Positions 43,590-51,419 of a stretch of 55,551 nt of DNA are shown here, in pieces. Source of the stretch: JANQUM01 sp047630355 (GTDB lineage: Bacteria; Bacteroidota; Bacteroidia; Cytophagales; Spirosomataceae); assembly GCA_047630355.1 (NCBI GenBank), contig JBLHXN010000011.1, positions 1 through 55,551 on the forward strand, written 5' to 3'. Position 1 is the first letter of the stretch. Every line of letters starts with the position of its first letter. The notes under the pieces are model-generated. The model did no database searches. It saw nothing but the letters and a program-made list of their open reading frames with translations, and was not told the DNA's origin. The position numbers and the translations under genes were made by a program.

Positions 43590-44015
43590 ATGTTTCTAAG
43601 TGAAGAGCAACAAAAACTAATTGTGGAAGCCATCAAAGAGGCAGAACTGTCTACTTCGGGCGAAATAAAAGTTCACATAGAAGAAAAGTGCCCGTCGGAC
43701 GATCCGGTAAAGCGGGCTACTAAATTATTCAACTACCTGGCTCTGCATAAAACTGCTCAGCGGAACGGCGTATTATTTTACCTTGCTCACGAAGATCGTA
43801 AATTCGCGGTAATTGGTGATAAGGGAATCGACAAAGCCGTAACCATACTCTTTTGGGAATCAACGAAAGAGATTCTTCGTAATCATTTTGCTCAAGAGCA
43901 ATATGCCGAAGGGCTTTGTGCTGGAATAAACGAAGCGGGTAAACAATTAAAAAAATATTTTCCGTATCAATCTGACGATAAGAATGAGTTGTCAGACGAT
44001 ATATCATTTGGATAA
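43590..44015 (+). CDS. TPM domain protein, cytoplasmic
   Basis: 141 residues without a signal peptide. The TPM fold appears as L-S-E-E-Q-Q-K-L-I, S-T-S-G-E-I-K-V-H-I, N-G-V-L-F-Y-L-A-H-E-D-R-K-F-A-V-I-G-D-K-G-I and I-N-E-A-G-K-Q-L-K-K-Y. The TPM domain binds metals and is named for a plant thylakoid acid phosphatase. A secreted TPM protein follows 14 bp later. Confidence 0.9.
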   Translation: MFLSEEQQKLIVEAIKEAELSTSGEIKVHIEEKCPSDDPVKRATKLFNYLALHKTAQRNGVLFYLAHEDRKFAVIGDKGIDKAVTILFWESTKEILRNHFAQEQYAEGLCAGINEAGKQLKKYFPYQSDDKNELSDDISFG

Positions 44016-44029
44016 TCTGCAACAGCATT

Positions 44030-44788
44030 ATGCTGAAAAGAAACTTACTATGTTGGCTGCTACTTTGCTTTGCTGGAGTAGCTCTCGGACAGGATATTCC
44101 TGACCGTCCTTCACCTCCTCGTCTCGTAAACGATTTCGTTGGCAATCTGTTGAGTTCACAGCAAATCAACAGCCTTGAAAGAAAATTGGTGGCTTATAAT
44201 GACAGCACATCCACGCAAATCGTTGTTGTAATTGTTGATTCGGTAGAACCGTACGACATGAATACTTACGCTCTTGAGTTGGGTCGGAAGTGGGGAGTCG
44301 GACAAAAAGGAAAGAATAACGGAATCGTATTACTTTGGGCACCGAGAGACCGCAAGGTTTATATCGCCACGGGTTACGGAATGGAAGGAGCTTTGCCGGA
44401 TGCTTACGCCAACCGCATCGTGGATCAGGTAATTATTCCCCGTTTTAAAGAAATCAAATATTACGAAGGTCTCGATGCGGGCATTGATACCATCATGAAA
44501 TACGCCAGCGGTGAGTACAAAGCCGAACCTGAAAACGGCGGTGGCGAAGACAGCGTCATTCCGGTTATCGTATTCTTTATCGTCATATTTTTATTCATCT
44601 TCATCAGTCGCAAAGGTGGCGGTGGAAGTGGCGGCTTTAGTAGCCGCGGCAGAGGCGGAATGCCCTACACAACCTACACCGGATGGGGTCAATCATCTGG
44701 CAGTTTTGGCGGCGGAAGCGGCGGCGGTGGTTTTGGTGGCTTCGGCGGTGGCTCATTTGGCGGCGGCGGAGCGGGCGGAAGCTATTAA
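44030..44788 (+). CDS. Secreted TPM domain protein with Gly-rich tail
   Basis: 252 residues. Signal peptide (M-L-K-R-N-L-L-C-W-L-L-L-C-F-A-G-V-A), TPM domain at about 33-160 (F-V-G-N-L-L-S-S-Q-Q-I-N-S-L-E, W-G-V-G-Q-K-G-K-N-N-G-I, Y-I-A-T-G-Y-G-M-E-G-A-L-P-D), one membrane segment at about 180-200, then a glycine-serine-rich tail (F-G-G-G-S-G-G-G-G-F-G-G). This layout is the YgcG type. The tail composition creates a long open frame in another phase that is not a gene. Confidence 0.93.
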   Translation: MLKRNLLCWLLLCFAGVALGQDIPDRPSPPRLVNDFVGNLLSSQQINSLERKLVAYNDSTSTQIVVVIVDSVEPYDMNTYALELGRKWGVGQKGKNNGIVLLWAPRDRKVYIATGYGMEGALPDAYANRIVDQVIIPRFKEIKYYEGLDAGIDTIMKYASGEYKAEPENGGGEDSVIPVIVFFIVIFLFIFISRKGGGGSGGFSSRGRGGMPYTTYTGWGQSSGSFGGGSGGGGFGGFGGGSFGGGGAGGSY

Positions 44789-44926
44789 TTACTACGGTCA
44801 AGGGGGAACGCAGAGTGAGACCTTATCAATGTAGGAATGCACTCACTCATGAACCCTGAAGTATTTGATTGGTAAACCAATTGACTAAATTCAACTTCTC
44901 ATCAATATACAATAACAAACTAAACT

Positions 44927-45892
44927 ATGTCTTTACCTAAATTATTTGAAGGACGGCTAAAACTTCCCGTTGTTGCCGCTCCGCTTTTTCTTATCTCTGG
45001 TCCAGAACTTGTAATTGAATGCTGTAAAAACGGTATTATCGGGACATTTCCGGCTCTAAACCAACGCTCGACCGAAGGTTTTGAGGAATGGCTGAACGAA
45101 ATTGAAAGTACGCTTGCCAAAGAAGAAAATCCGGCTCCTTTCGGAGTTAATTTAATTGTTCACCGTACTAATCCGCGGGTTCAGGCTGATTTAGAAGTTA
45201 TTGTAAAACATAAAGTGCCGATAGTTATTACGTCGCTCGGTGCAGTTTCAGAATTAGTAGATGCCGTTCACAGTTATGGTGGTCTTGTCTTTCACGATGT
45301 GATTAATCGGCGTCACGCAGAAAAGGCCGCCGAAGCGGGAGTTGATGGATTAATTTTGGTAACCGCCGGAGCGGGTGGGCACGCCGGATTGTTTAATCCG
45401 ATGGCATTTGTAAACGAAATAAAGACGTTTTTTAAAGGTACAATTCTTCTCTCGGGTTGCATGAGTACGGGACAAGATGTTGCTACGGCAATGCAAATGG
45501 GAGCAGATTTGGCTTACATGGGTACTCGTTTTATCAACACTACCGAAAGTCGTGCGGAAGAGGATTATCAGGAAATGATTAGCGAATCAAAAGTGGGTGA
45601 TGTGGTTTATACCGCTGCTGTATCTGGTGTTAACGCCAATTTCTTACGACCAAGTCTGGAGAAAAATGGTATCACAGAAGATATGTGGTCGCAGAGTAAA
45701 AAGATAGATTTTGGCAGTGAACTTGATGCTGCACAGGCGGAAGCTAAAGCTTGGAAAACCGTGTGGTCTGCCGGACAAGGTGTGACGTCTATCAGTGATT
45801 CGTTGCCAACCGCAGATTTAATTAAACGGATGAAAACAGAGTTTAAAGAAGCAATTGAGCGTCAGAAAGGTTTGCTCGAAAGTTACGCCTAA
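44927..45892 (+). CDS. Nitronate monooxygenase / NPD-type FMN protein
   Basis: 321 residues of the 2-nitropropane dioxygenase TIM barrel: P-V-V-A-A-P-L-F-L-I-S near the start, G-V-N-L-I-V-H-R, the FMN phosphate region A-G-A-G-G-H-A-G-L, G-C-M-S-T-G-Q-D-V and G-A-D-L-A-Y-M-G-T-R-F. These flavoenzymes oxidise alkyl nitronates, though many related proteins are enoyl reductases or unknown. Alone on its strand with a strong terminator. Confidence 0.9.
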   Translation: MSLPKLFEGRLKLPVVAAPLFLISGPELVIECCKNGIIGTFPALNQRSTEGFEEWLNEIESTLAKEENPAPFGVNLIVHRTNPRVQADLEVIVKHKVPIVITSLGAVSELVDAVHSYGGLVFHDVINRRHAEKAAEAGVDGLILVTAGAGGHAGLFNPMAFVNEIKTFFKGTILLSGCMSTGQDVATAMQMGADLAYMGTRFINTTESRAEEDYQEMISESKVGDVVYTAAVSGVNANFLRPSLEKNGITEDMWSQSKKIDFGSELDAAQAEAKAWKTVWSAGQGVTSISDSLPTADLIKRMKTEFKEAIERQKGLLESYA

Positions 45893-45912
45893 AAACGATA
45901 CCAAATTTTAAA

Positions 45913-45950
45913 AAGAACGCCCCGCTTTTTTACAAAGTCGGGGCGTTCTT
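45913..45950. terminator. Bidirectional terminator after the nitronate monooxygenase gene
   Basis: AAGAACGCCCCG (45913-45924) pairs perfectly with CGGGGCGTTCTT (45939-45950). The convergent glycosyltransferase ends at 45954, just beyond it. Confidence 0.88.
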
Positions 45951-45953
45951 GAT

Positions 45954-47096
45954 TTACTCAAAAGATAAATCCTGCGGACTAAACTGATAAGGTTTATCAA
46001 TTTCTGTTTGTTCTTTCGGTTCAAATGCTTCGAGTTCATTTAATATGACTTCTTCGGCGGAAGAAACCCACGCTGCAAAACCCACATTTGGTGTGTATCC
46101 CTCCTCAATAAACTTCAAAAAAGGCGTTAAATTGAAGTCTTTCTGCGTCATCCCTGCACCCGCCCGAACAGCATCAAGGGCGTTGCAACGCTGTTCGTAG
46201 TGATTTTTGAGCGGAATTAACAATACGGGTTTCTCCAAATACATTGCTTCGCAAATAGTTTCAAACCCTGCCGTAGAAACCACGCCTTTGCAGCGTCTCA
46301 TATAAGACAAAAACAGCGGAGCGTTTAAGCTATGAAAGACCAAATTTGAGTGCAAAACCTTCGTCGGCAATTCCGTAATGAAGCAATGAATGATTGTCTC
46401 TTCATTTTCATTATGCCACGCAATTAACTCATTTGCTAAAGCAGATTGATTGACGTAAGCCAGCAAGAAATCTTCACGTTTCTGAACCGGACCAGCAGCA
46501 GTTACTTCCTGCCTTATTAACGGTGGAACGGTAAAAAGCTGATCCTGAAAATTGTCAGGAAATGGCGTGAAAGATAACGTGAGCTTTTTCTCCGCACCCA
46601 AAGCAGTTATCCTACTATTGAAATTGACCAATGTGCGATGAAACCACGAGCCCTCTGGGTGAATAAAAGATTTATTGAGTAATAAATACTGATGAGCAAC
46701 GGCTATTACCGGAATGTTTCGATTGTTGTAAAAGTAGTTGTAAATCCCGCCCAGACCTTCGTAAAAGTTAATAATTAAATCCGGCTTGTTAGTCTTCATC
46801 TCATCGCTGATGAATCGTAAACTCTTAATATAATACTTTGCCTTCGCCAGATTTTTGCGGAGTGTTTTTCGGAGGCAGAGTTTGTTCGATTTTTTATCGA
46901 AAACTAAATTCGGACTCATAAATGACTTGGCGGTCGGGAACTTCCCAATGAAGAAATCAGGTAGGTCTACACCACGGTTTGTTCCAACCAAAACGTTACT
47001 GACGGTATGCCCGTTTGACTGTAATATTTGAGCCATTGAGATTGCCTGCGTAAGATGCCCGCGGCCTTCGCCCTGCACGATAAATGCTATTTGCAT
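45954..47096 (-). CDS. Glycosyltransferase, GT-B type (MurG/GT28-like)
   Basis: 380 residues. The acceptor half starts I-A-F-I-V-Q-G-E-G-R-G-H-L-T-Q-A; the donor half has S-T-A-G-F-E-T-I-C-E-A-M-Y-L-E-K-P-V-L-L-I-P and an H-Y-E-Q-R-C-N-A motif, typical of UDP-sugar transferases in the MurG/GT28 fold. The product is unknown; glycolipid synthesis is a reasonable guess. It follows the metallophosphoesterase by 16 bp on the same strand. Confidence 0.85.
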   Translation of the reverse strand: MQIAFIVQGEGRGHLTQAISMAQILQSNGHTVSNVLVGTNRGVDLPDFFIGKFPTAKSFMSPNLVFDKKSNKLCLRKTLRKNLAKAKYYIKSLRFISDEMKTNKPDLIINFYEGLGGIYNYFYNNRNIPVIAVAHQYLLLNKSFIHPEGSWFHRTLVNFNSRITALGAEKKLTLSFTPFPDNFQDQLFTVPPLIRQEVTAAGPVQKREDFLLAYVNQSALANELIAWHNENEETIIHCFITELPTKVLHSNLVFHSLNAPLFLSYMRRCKGVVSTAGFETICEAMYLEKPVLLIPLKNHYEQRCNALDAVRAGAGMTQKDFNLTPFLKFIEEGYTPNVGFAAWVSSAEEVILNELEAFEPKEQTEIDKPYQFSPQDLSFE

Positions 47097-47112
47097 GATT
47101 TAAAGTAATTTT

Positions 47113-47928
47113 CTATAAAGAAGCAGTAAGTAGTTCAGGCTCTTTTTTTGCCTTCGTTTTTGTTTTTTTTATTTCTTGTTGAACCGGTTTTTCGTTGTAG
47201 AATTCCAACTTCCAGTTTCCTTCGTAATCTTCAGTTAACGCTGACATCGTTTCTACCCAATCTCCTGAATTCATATATACGATACCGTTAATATCCCGGA
47301 TGGCAGGTTGATGTATATGACCGCAGATGATGCCGTCACAATTGCGGGATTTGGCGAGTTCAGCGAGCTTTTCCTCAAAATCACTCACGTAGTTTACCGC
47401 CGCTTTTACCTTTTGCTTTATTTGTTGTGATAGTGAATAATACGGTAATCCCCGCCAGGTGCGATAACGGTTGTAGAATTTGTTTAGCCAAAGTAAAAAC
47501 GTGTAACCAACGTCTCCGAGGTGGGCAAGCCATTTCATCTGTGAGGTCACGCTGTCAAAAACATCGCCGTGCGTCACGAAGAACTTCCGGTCACCTGATT
47601 TTAGTACGTAATCCCGTCTGAACTGAAAGTTTCTACCGACCAAAAGTGGTACAACCTGATCTAAAAAATCATCGTGATTACCACGAATGTAGATGACTTT
47701 CGTGTTCTCTTTGTCCATTACTTTCAGAACGGTGCGGAAAAACGCCGTGTGCTTTTTTTGCCACGAGCCGTATTTTCTGAGTTGCCAGCCGTCAATAATA
47801 TCACCGTTGAGAATTAGTACATCGCAACGGTTTTGTTTGAGGAAATCTGTTGCTTCTTTCGCCTTGGATGCGGAAGTTCCCAGGTGAATATCGGACAGTA
47901 CGATAGTTTTGAATCGTTGATTTTTCAA
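47113..47928 (-). CDS. UDP-2,3-diacylglucosamine pyrophosphatase-like metallophosphoesterase
   Basis: 271 residues from a TTG start at 47928 (no ATG before the conserved strand). Calcineurin-like motifs in order: S-D-I-H-L-G, G-D-I-I-D-G-W, R-G-N-H-D, T-H-G-D and C-G-H-I-H-Q-P. The overall order matches LpxH-type proteins, but Bacteroidota often use such proteins on other lipids. A Lys-rich tail ends the chain. With the glycosyltransferase it makes a two-gene unit in envelope lipid metabolism (inference). Confidence 0.9.
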   Translation of the reverse strand: MKNQRFKTIVLSDIHLGTSASKAKEATDFLKQNRCDVLILNGDIIDGWQLRKYGSWQKKHTAFFRTVLKVMDKENTKVIYIRGNHDDFLDQVVPLLVGRNFQFRRDYVLKSGDRKFFVTHGDVFDSVTSQMKWLAHLGDVGYTFLLWLNKFYNRYRTWRGLPYYSLSQQIKQKVKAAVNYVSDFEEKLAELAKSRNCDGIICGHIHQPAIRDINGIVYMNSGDWVETMSALTEDYEGNWKLEFYNEKPVQQEIKKTKTKAKKEPELLTASL

Positions 47929-48053
47929 ATTAGCTAAGAGTTTTTTGTACTCAACTTTGACTTTGCAAAGGTGGTACGTTAACGTTAGCTACTGATTATC
48001 CGAATGTTAAAATATTACGAAGAGATGCTTCATAGTATGAGGGTAATGTTAAC

Positions 48054-49090
48054 TCAATGAATTTGTTTAGTAAGTTTGCCACTTCGAACGGTATTTAGAA
48101 TAGCCAAATGATACCCGAAGGTTTTCTTGAAATCATCTAAATTGTACGCAGTATTTTGCAATACAATTACGCTGACATCGGTATCGGGAAAGTAAAAATT
48201 CATAGAGCAAAAACCTGGTGAATATCCCGTCAAGCCAAGTTGCAGAATATCACTTTTAGTATCAACCGTCACGCCGTAACCGTACGCCGTTTCTCCGAAC
48301 ATCGGATGATTCCGAATGGCGTTGGGTTGCTCAGTTATCATTCTTTTATAAGTCGTATCTTGAAGCAATTTTCCTTTATAAATGAGCGAATTCCAACGTG
48401 CCAAATCTGAAACATTTGAAACAAAGCCTCCCGCCGCGACGTAATTACTTGGCTTACCTTCTTGTACTAATTTACCGTTTTCTGATTCAGAATGACCCGT
48501 GCTTAGTTTGGTAGTGAATTTATAGTCAGGGTAATAGGTTGGGTTTAAGTTGTGTTTTTGAAATAATTCAGCGGACAATTTCGCAAAAGCTTTGCCTTTA
48601 ACCTTCTCCAAAATATCAGCTAAGATTTGATACCCAATTTGGGAATAAGCGTAGGAGGTTCCGGCGGGAAAAGAAGCGGGTCTACTTAATTCTGTGATAC
48701 CGTGCGTGTGGGTTAGTAAGTGCTGAATTATCACTGAAGCTGCCCAAGATTGTTTCAATTCTGGCAGATAGATTTTTATCGGTTGGTCGATTTTATTTTA
48801 CCCGCTTCGTAAGCTTGTAGGATTAAGGTGGCGGTGAATTGTTTGCTTATCGAACCAACCACAAACTCACTTTCTTTCGTAAGCGGTTCTTTTATTTCCA
48901 AGTCAGAAAATCCCGCAATTTTGTGATAAACTGTTTCGCTGTTCTGCGTAATTGAAAATAAGCCGTTGAATGGTTTCTGCAATTCTGCTTTCAGAATGGT
49001 ATCTAACTTATCGGTTAGTGAATTTGTCTTCTTTGTTGAGGTGCAACTGATTGAAAATAAGAATATAAGAGCAATTAGTGCTTTATACAA
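48054..49090 (-). pseudogene. Serine hydrolase (beta-lactamase family, class C), frameshifted
   Basis: Two overlapping-in-sense pieces make one class C-type enzyme. The first (from 49090, a TTG start, with a lipoprotein signal ending S-I-S-C) holds the S-x-x-K catalytic site in G-S-I-S-K-Q-F-T-A and stops early at K-S-T-N-R. In another phase the text continues D-Q-P-I-K-I-Y-L-P-E-L-K-Q-S-W, then H-L-L-T-H-T-H-G-I and Y-S-Q-I-G-Y-Q, to 48054. The break lies in an A-rich stretch near 48780-48800. Either a true one-base frameshift or a sequencing error. If intact, the protein would be a penicillin-binding-like esterase. Confidence 0.85.
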
Positions 49091-49117
49091 TGGAACTCGA
49101 ATTATAGTGTTAAATAT

Positions 49118-49654
49118 TTAACCTTTAGTCATTTCAACCAATTTTGTCACCGTTTCCCAGTTTCGGGTAGTGGCAAATACACCGAGTTTTTTCTCAAAGA
49201 AATTATTGCTGAGTTTCGTTTGATGGTACTTGTTTACGCATTTTAGGTAAACGCCTTTGCCAATTATCCGAAACTCATCGGGCGGATGGGCGAGAAGGTT
49301 GATTCCTGTAAGCTTTTCGTCGGTGGGTTCTTCGGAAAGAAAAGTCAAATGAAGCTGACCTATTTCGGCTTTTTCAACGAATGGATTACTCCTGAAATCT
49401 TCGGCGAACTCTGCCGTCGTTATCACAATCACCGGAACATCAAATCCGTATTTATCGTGAATTTGGTTGGTAATTTTTGTAGCTAACTCACTATTCTTAT
49501 GAGATTTGTACTCAAAAACTACGTTACCGCTCTGTGCATACGTATTCACATTTGAAAAACCCAACTCGGAAAGCATATTCCTCAAATCCGCTATCAGTAT
49601 TTTTCGTTTTCCCCCGACGTTTATTCCCCGTAGAATGGCGATGTGAGTCTGCAT
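49118..49654 (-). CDS. DUF1697 domain protein
   Basis: 178 residues matching DUF1697: M-Q-T-H-I-A-I-L-R-G-I-N-V-G-G-K-R-K-I, L-R-N-M-L-S-E-L-G-F, T-Y-A-Q-S-G-N-V-V-F, and an end that contains K-L-S-N-N-F-F-E-K-K-L-G and T-R-N-W-E-T-V. Function unknown. The stop is 28 bp from the dead serine hydrolase, same strand. Confidence 0.93.
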   Translation of the reverse strand: MQTHIAILRGINVGGKRKILIADLRNMLSELGFSNVNTYAQSGNVVFEYKSHKNSELATKITNQIHDKYGFDVPVIVITTAEFAEDFRSNPFVEKAEIGQLHLTFLSEEPTDEKLTGINLLAHPPDEFRIIGKGVYLKCVNKYHQTKLSNNFFEKKLGVFATTRNWETVTKLVEMTKG

Positions 49655-49755
49655 TTTAATAAGCTATATAGGAAGTGAAAATCAAATGTCAGTATATTAG
49701 TTAACTGGATAAATCTTTGACGCGGAGCAAAACTACTTCTTAATAATAGAAAATA

Positions 49756-50769
49756 CTACGTACCTGTGTTAGCCATATAATCACTGGGAATGATGCCAAT
49801 TTGACGTTTGAACACTTTTGAGAAGTAACCTTGATTTTTAAATCCTAAATGCTGAGAAATTTCTTTGATTGACATATCTGTTTCGATGAGGAGTTCACAC
49901 GCTTTTTTAAATTTTCTTCTTTGATGAAAGATATTGATGCTTGTGCCATAAAGTATACGAAAAAGGGAGCACATTTTAGTTTTACTTAATCCGATTTCAC
50001 TAGCTAGTAAATCGAGACTTGGGAGCGTACCCAAAGCTAAGTCAATAATTTTAGATTCTATCTGCCTCAGCTTTTGTTTGTCATCTAAATGGATTTGAGA
50101 TTTTAAGCTGTTGTTGTAGTTGTATTTAAAAAACGATATGCAGGTTGACGCAATTTTGAGAATATCGCCTTTCCATTTCAATAATCTAAGGTTATCAGAT
50201 ATTTCAGTCTGACTAAGTAATGTAAATACTGAATCAAATAGTAATACCTCTGATTGCCCTTGAATGATAGAATGGTTATGATTTGAAATTAGGGGGTAGG
50301 GCATGTCAAAAGCTTCGTCGTCTTTCTCTGGCTTCATAATACCTGACTTACCGAATACCAATATACGTACCTCTATGTGTTCATTCGCAACAAATGATAC
50401 CGTCGGGAAATTTTTCAAATCCGATAGGATGAGTAGGTTAAGTATGTTGTCCTGAGTTTTGGCTTCTTGCTGGTACTTTTTATTTTCAAACTGAATACCT
50501 TTAGCGGAGCCTTTGAAAAAGAATAACCCAAATAGCTCAGGGGACTCTTCGAAGGTGTCAAACTGCAAAAGAGTACGCTTTAAAAGGTTGACTGAAATGC
50601 TGATGTGAGATACATCAGGGCCTAAATAGTTATAATGAGCTTCTCCTTTTTTGATATGAGGGTGAACAATGGTATTATTTTGAATCGTAGAGGTTTCCTG
50701 ACTTAAAAAGAGTTGAAACTCTTTCCACAGCAAGAAAGCGGGCGATTCGATAAGGGTGTGCTCTTTCAT
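49756..50769 (-). CDS. AraC family transcriptional regulator
   Basis: 337 residues. About 240 N-terminal residues of mostly beta character have no match I know (ligand or dimer part, F-F-F-K-G-S-A-K-G-I-Q-F-E). The C-terminal two HTH motifs show G-L-S-K-T-K-M-C-S-L-F-R-I-L-Y-G-T-S and I-K-E-I-S-Q-H-L-G-F-K-N-Q-G-Y-F-S-K-V-F-K-R. It is divergent from the adhesin gene. The gap between them has direct repeats 21 bp apart, which is the usual spacing for an AraC-family dimer, so control of the adhesin is likely (inference). Confidence 0.9.
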   Translation of the reverse strand: MKEHTLIESPAFLLWKEFQLFLSQETSTIQNNTIVHPHIKKGEAHYNYLGPDVSHISISVNLLKRTLLQFDTFEESPELFGLFFFKGSAKGIQFENKKYQQEAKTQDNILNLLILSDLKNFPTVSFVANEHIEVRILVFGKSGIMKPEKDDEAFDMPYPLISNHNHSIIQGQSEVLLFDSVFTLLSQTEISDNLRLLKWKGDILKIASTCISFFKYNYNNSLKSQIHLDDKQKLRQIESKIIDLALGTLPSLDLLASEIGLSKTKMCSLFRILYGTSINIFHQRRKFKKACELLIETDMSIKEISQHLGFKNQGYFSKVFKRQIGIIPSDYMANTGT

Positions 50770-51042
50770 AAGATACTTTAACTTTTATGATTATAAACTG
50801 AAATGCTGTGTTGAAAATATTTTCACCCTAATATTCTCCACAGTAAAGTACGCGTGTTTTGTACTGCTGTAAAGCGGAAAAGTTGTTAAAAAATGAGGTT
50901 GAAGTACGTAATGTGAAGTTGGAGGTGTTAATAAGGGCAGTAGGAAAGTTTGCTTATGGCATAGAAGTAGCTTGGAGATTTTGATATGCTTTTTGGTAGT
51001 TAATTTTTATTCTCGAACAAACACGGGACAGCGTGACATAAC

Positions 51043-51069
51043 TTGTGCAGGTTGAAACAACTTGCACAA
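51043..51069. promoter_or_regulatory. 27-bp palindrome in the AraC-adhesin gap
   Basis: TTGTGCAGGTTG and CAACTTGCACAA flank AAA; eleven of twelve positions pair. Size and symmetry fit a dimeric operator or a palindromic repeat. Confidence 0.55.
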
Positions 51070-51278
51070 CGGGAACTAATCAAAAAGTGGAATATTGGCT
51101 TATTCGTCAAGGCTTTGATAATTGCCTAAAAAGTTATTACCACCGATTATAGAGGTACTTACGCTTAGATTCCCGCACAGGTAGGAAAGGGAGCTAAATA
51201 TTAATTAGTTATATTTTTGAGTTGTTTTTTTAAGACATCTATAGTATCCACGAGACATCAGTATAAGCATCATTGTAA

Positions 51279-51318
51279 ATTTGTACTATCGGACTAATCA
51301 TTTGTACAATCAGTCGTA
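51279..51318. promoter_or_regulatory. Direct repeats at 21-bp spacing, AraC-type operator candidate
   Basis: ATTTGTACTATCGG (51279) and ATTTGTACAATCAG (51300) match at 12 of 14 positions; extended to 19 positions, 15 match. They start 21 bp apart, two helical turns, and lie about 100 bp upstream of the adhesin ATG, beside the AraC gene. Confidence 0.6.
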
Positions 51319-51419
51319 AGTTAGGGGTGGAGCCCTCGGTGGCATAAGTGTTGATTCCACGTTTGGGTAATCACTATAAATGACCTAAATATTTTTAACA
51401 ACCTACAATATTTTTAAGC

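Larger units (their letters stand above)
50770..51419. other. 650-bp regulatory gap between araC-type and adhesin genes
   Basis: No gene is seen. The gap contains a 27-bp palindrome (51043-51069) and a pair of direct repeats (51279-51318) described separately. AT-rich sequence without a clear TAnnTTTG box precedes the adhesin ATG at 51420. Confidence 0.6.

Noticed and set aside
44511..44834. Ala/Val-rich frame in the TPM tail
   Set aside because: It is the shifted reading of Gly-rich codons in the TPM gene.
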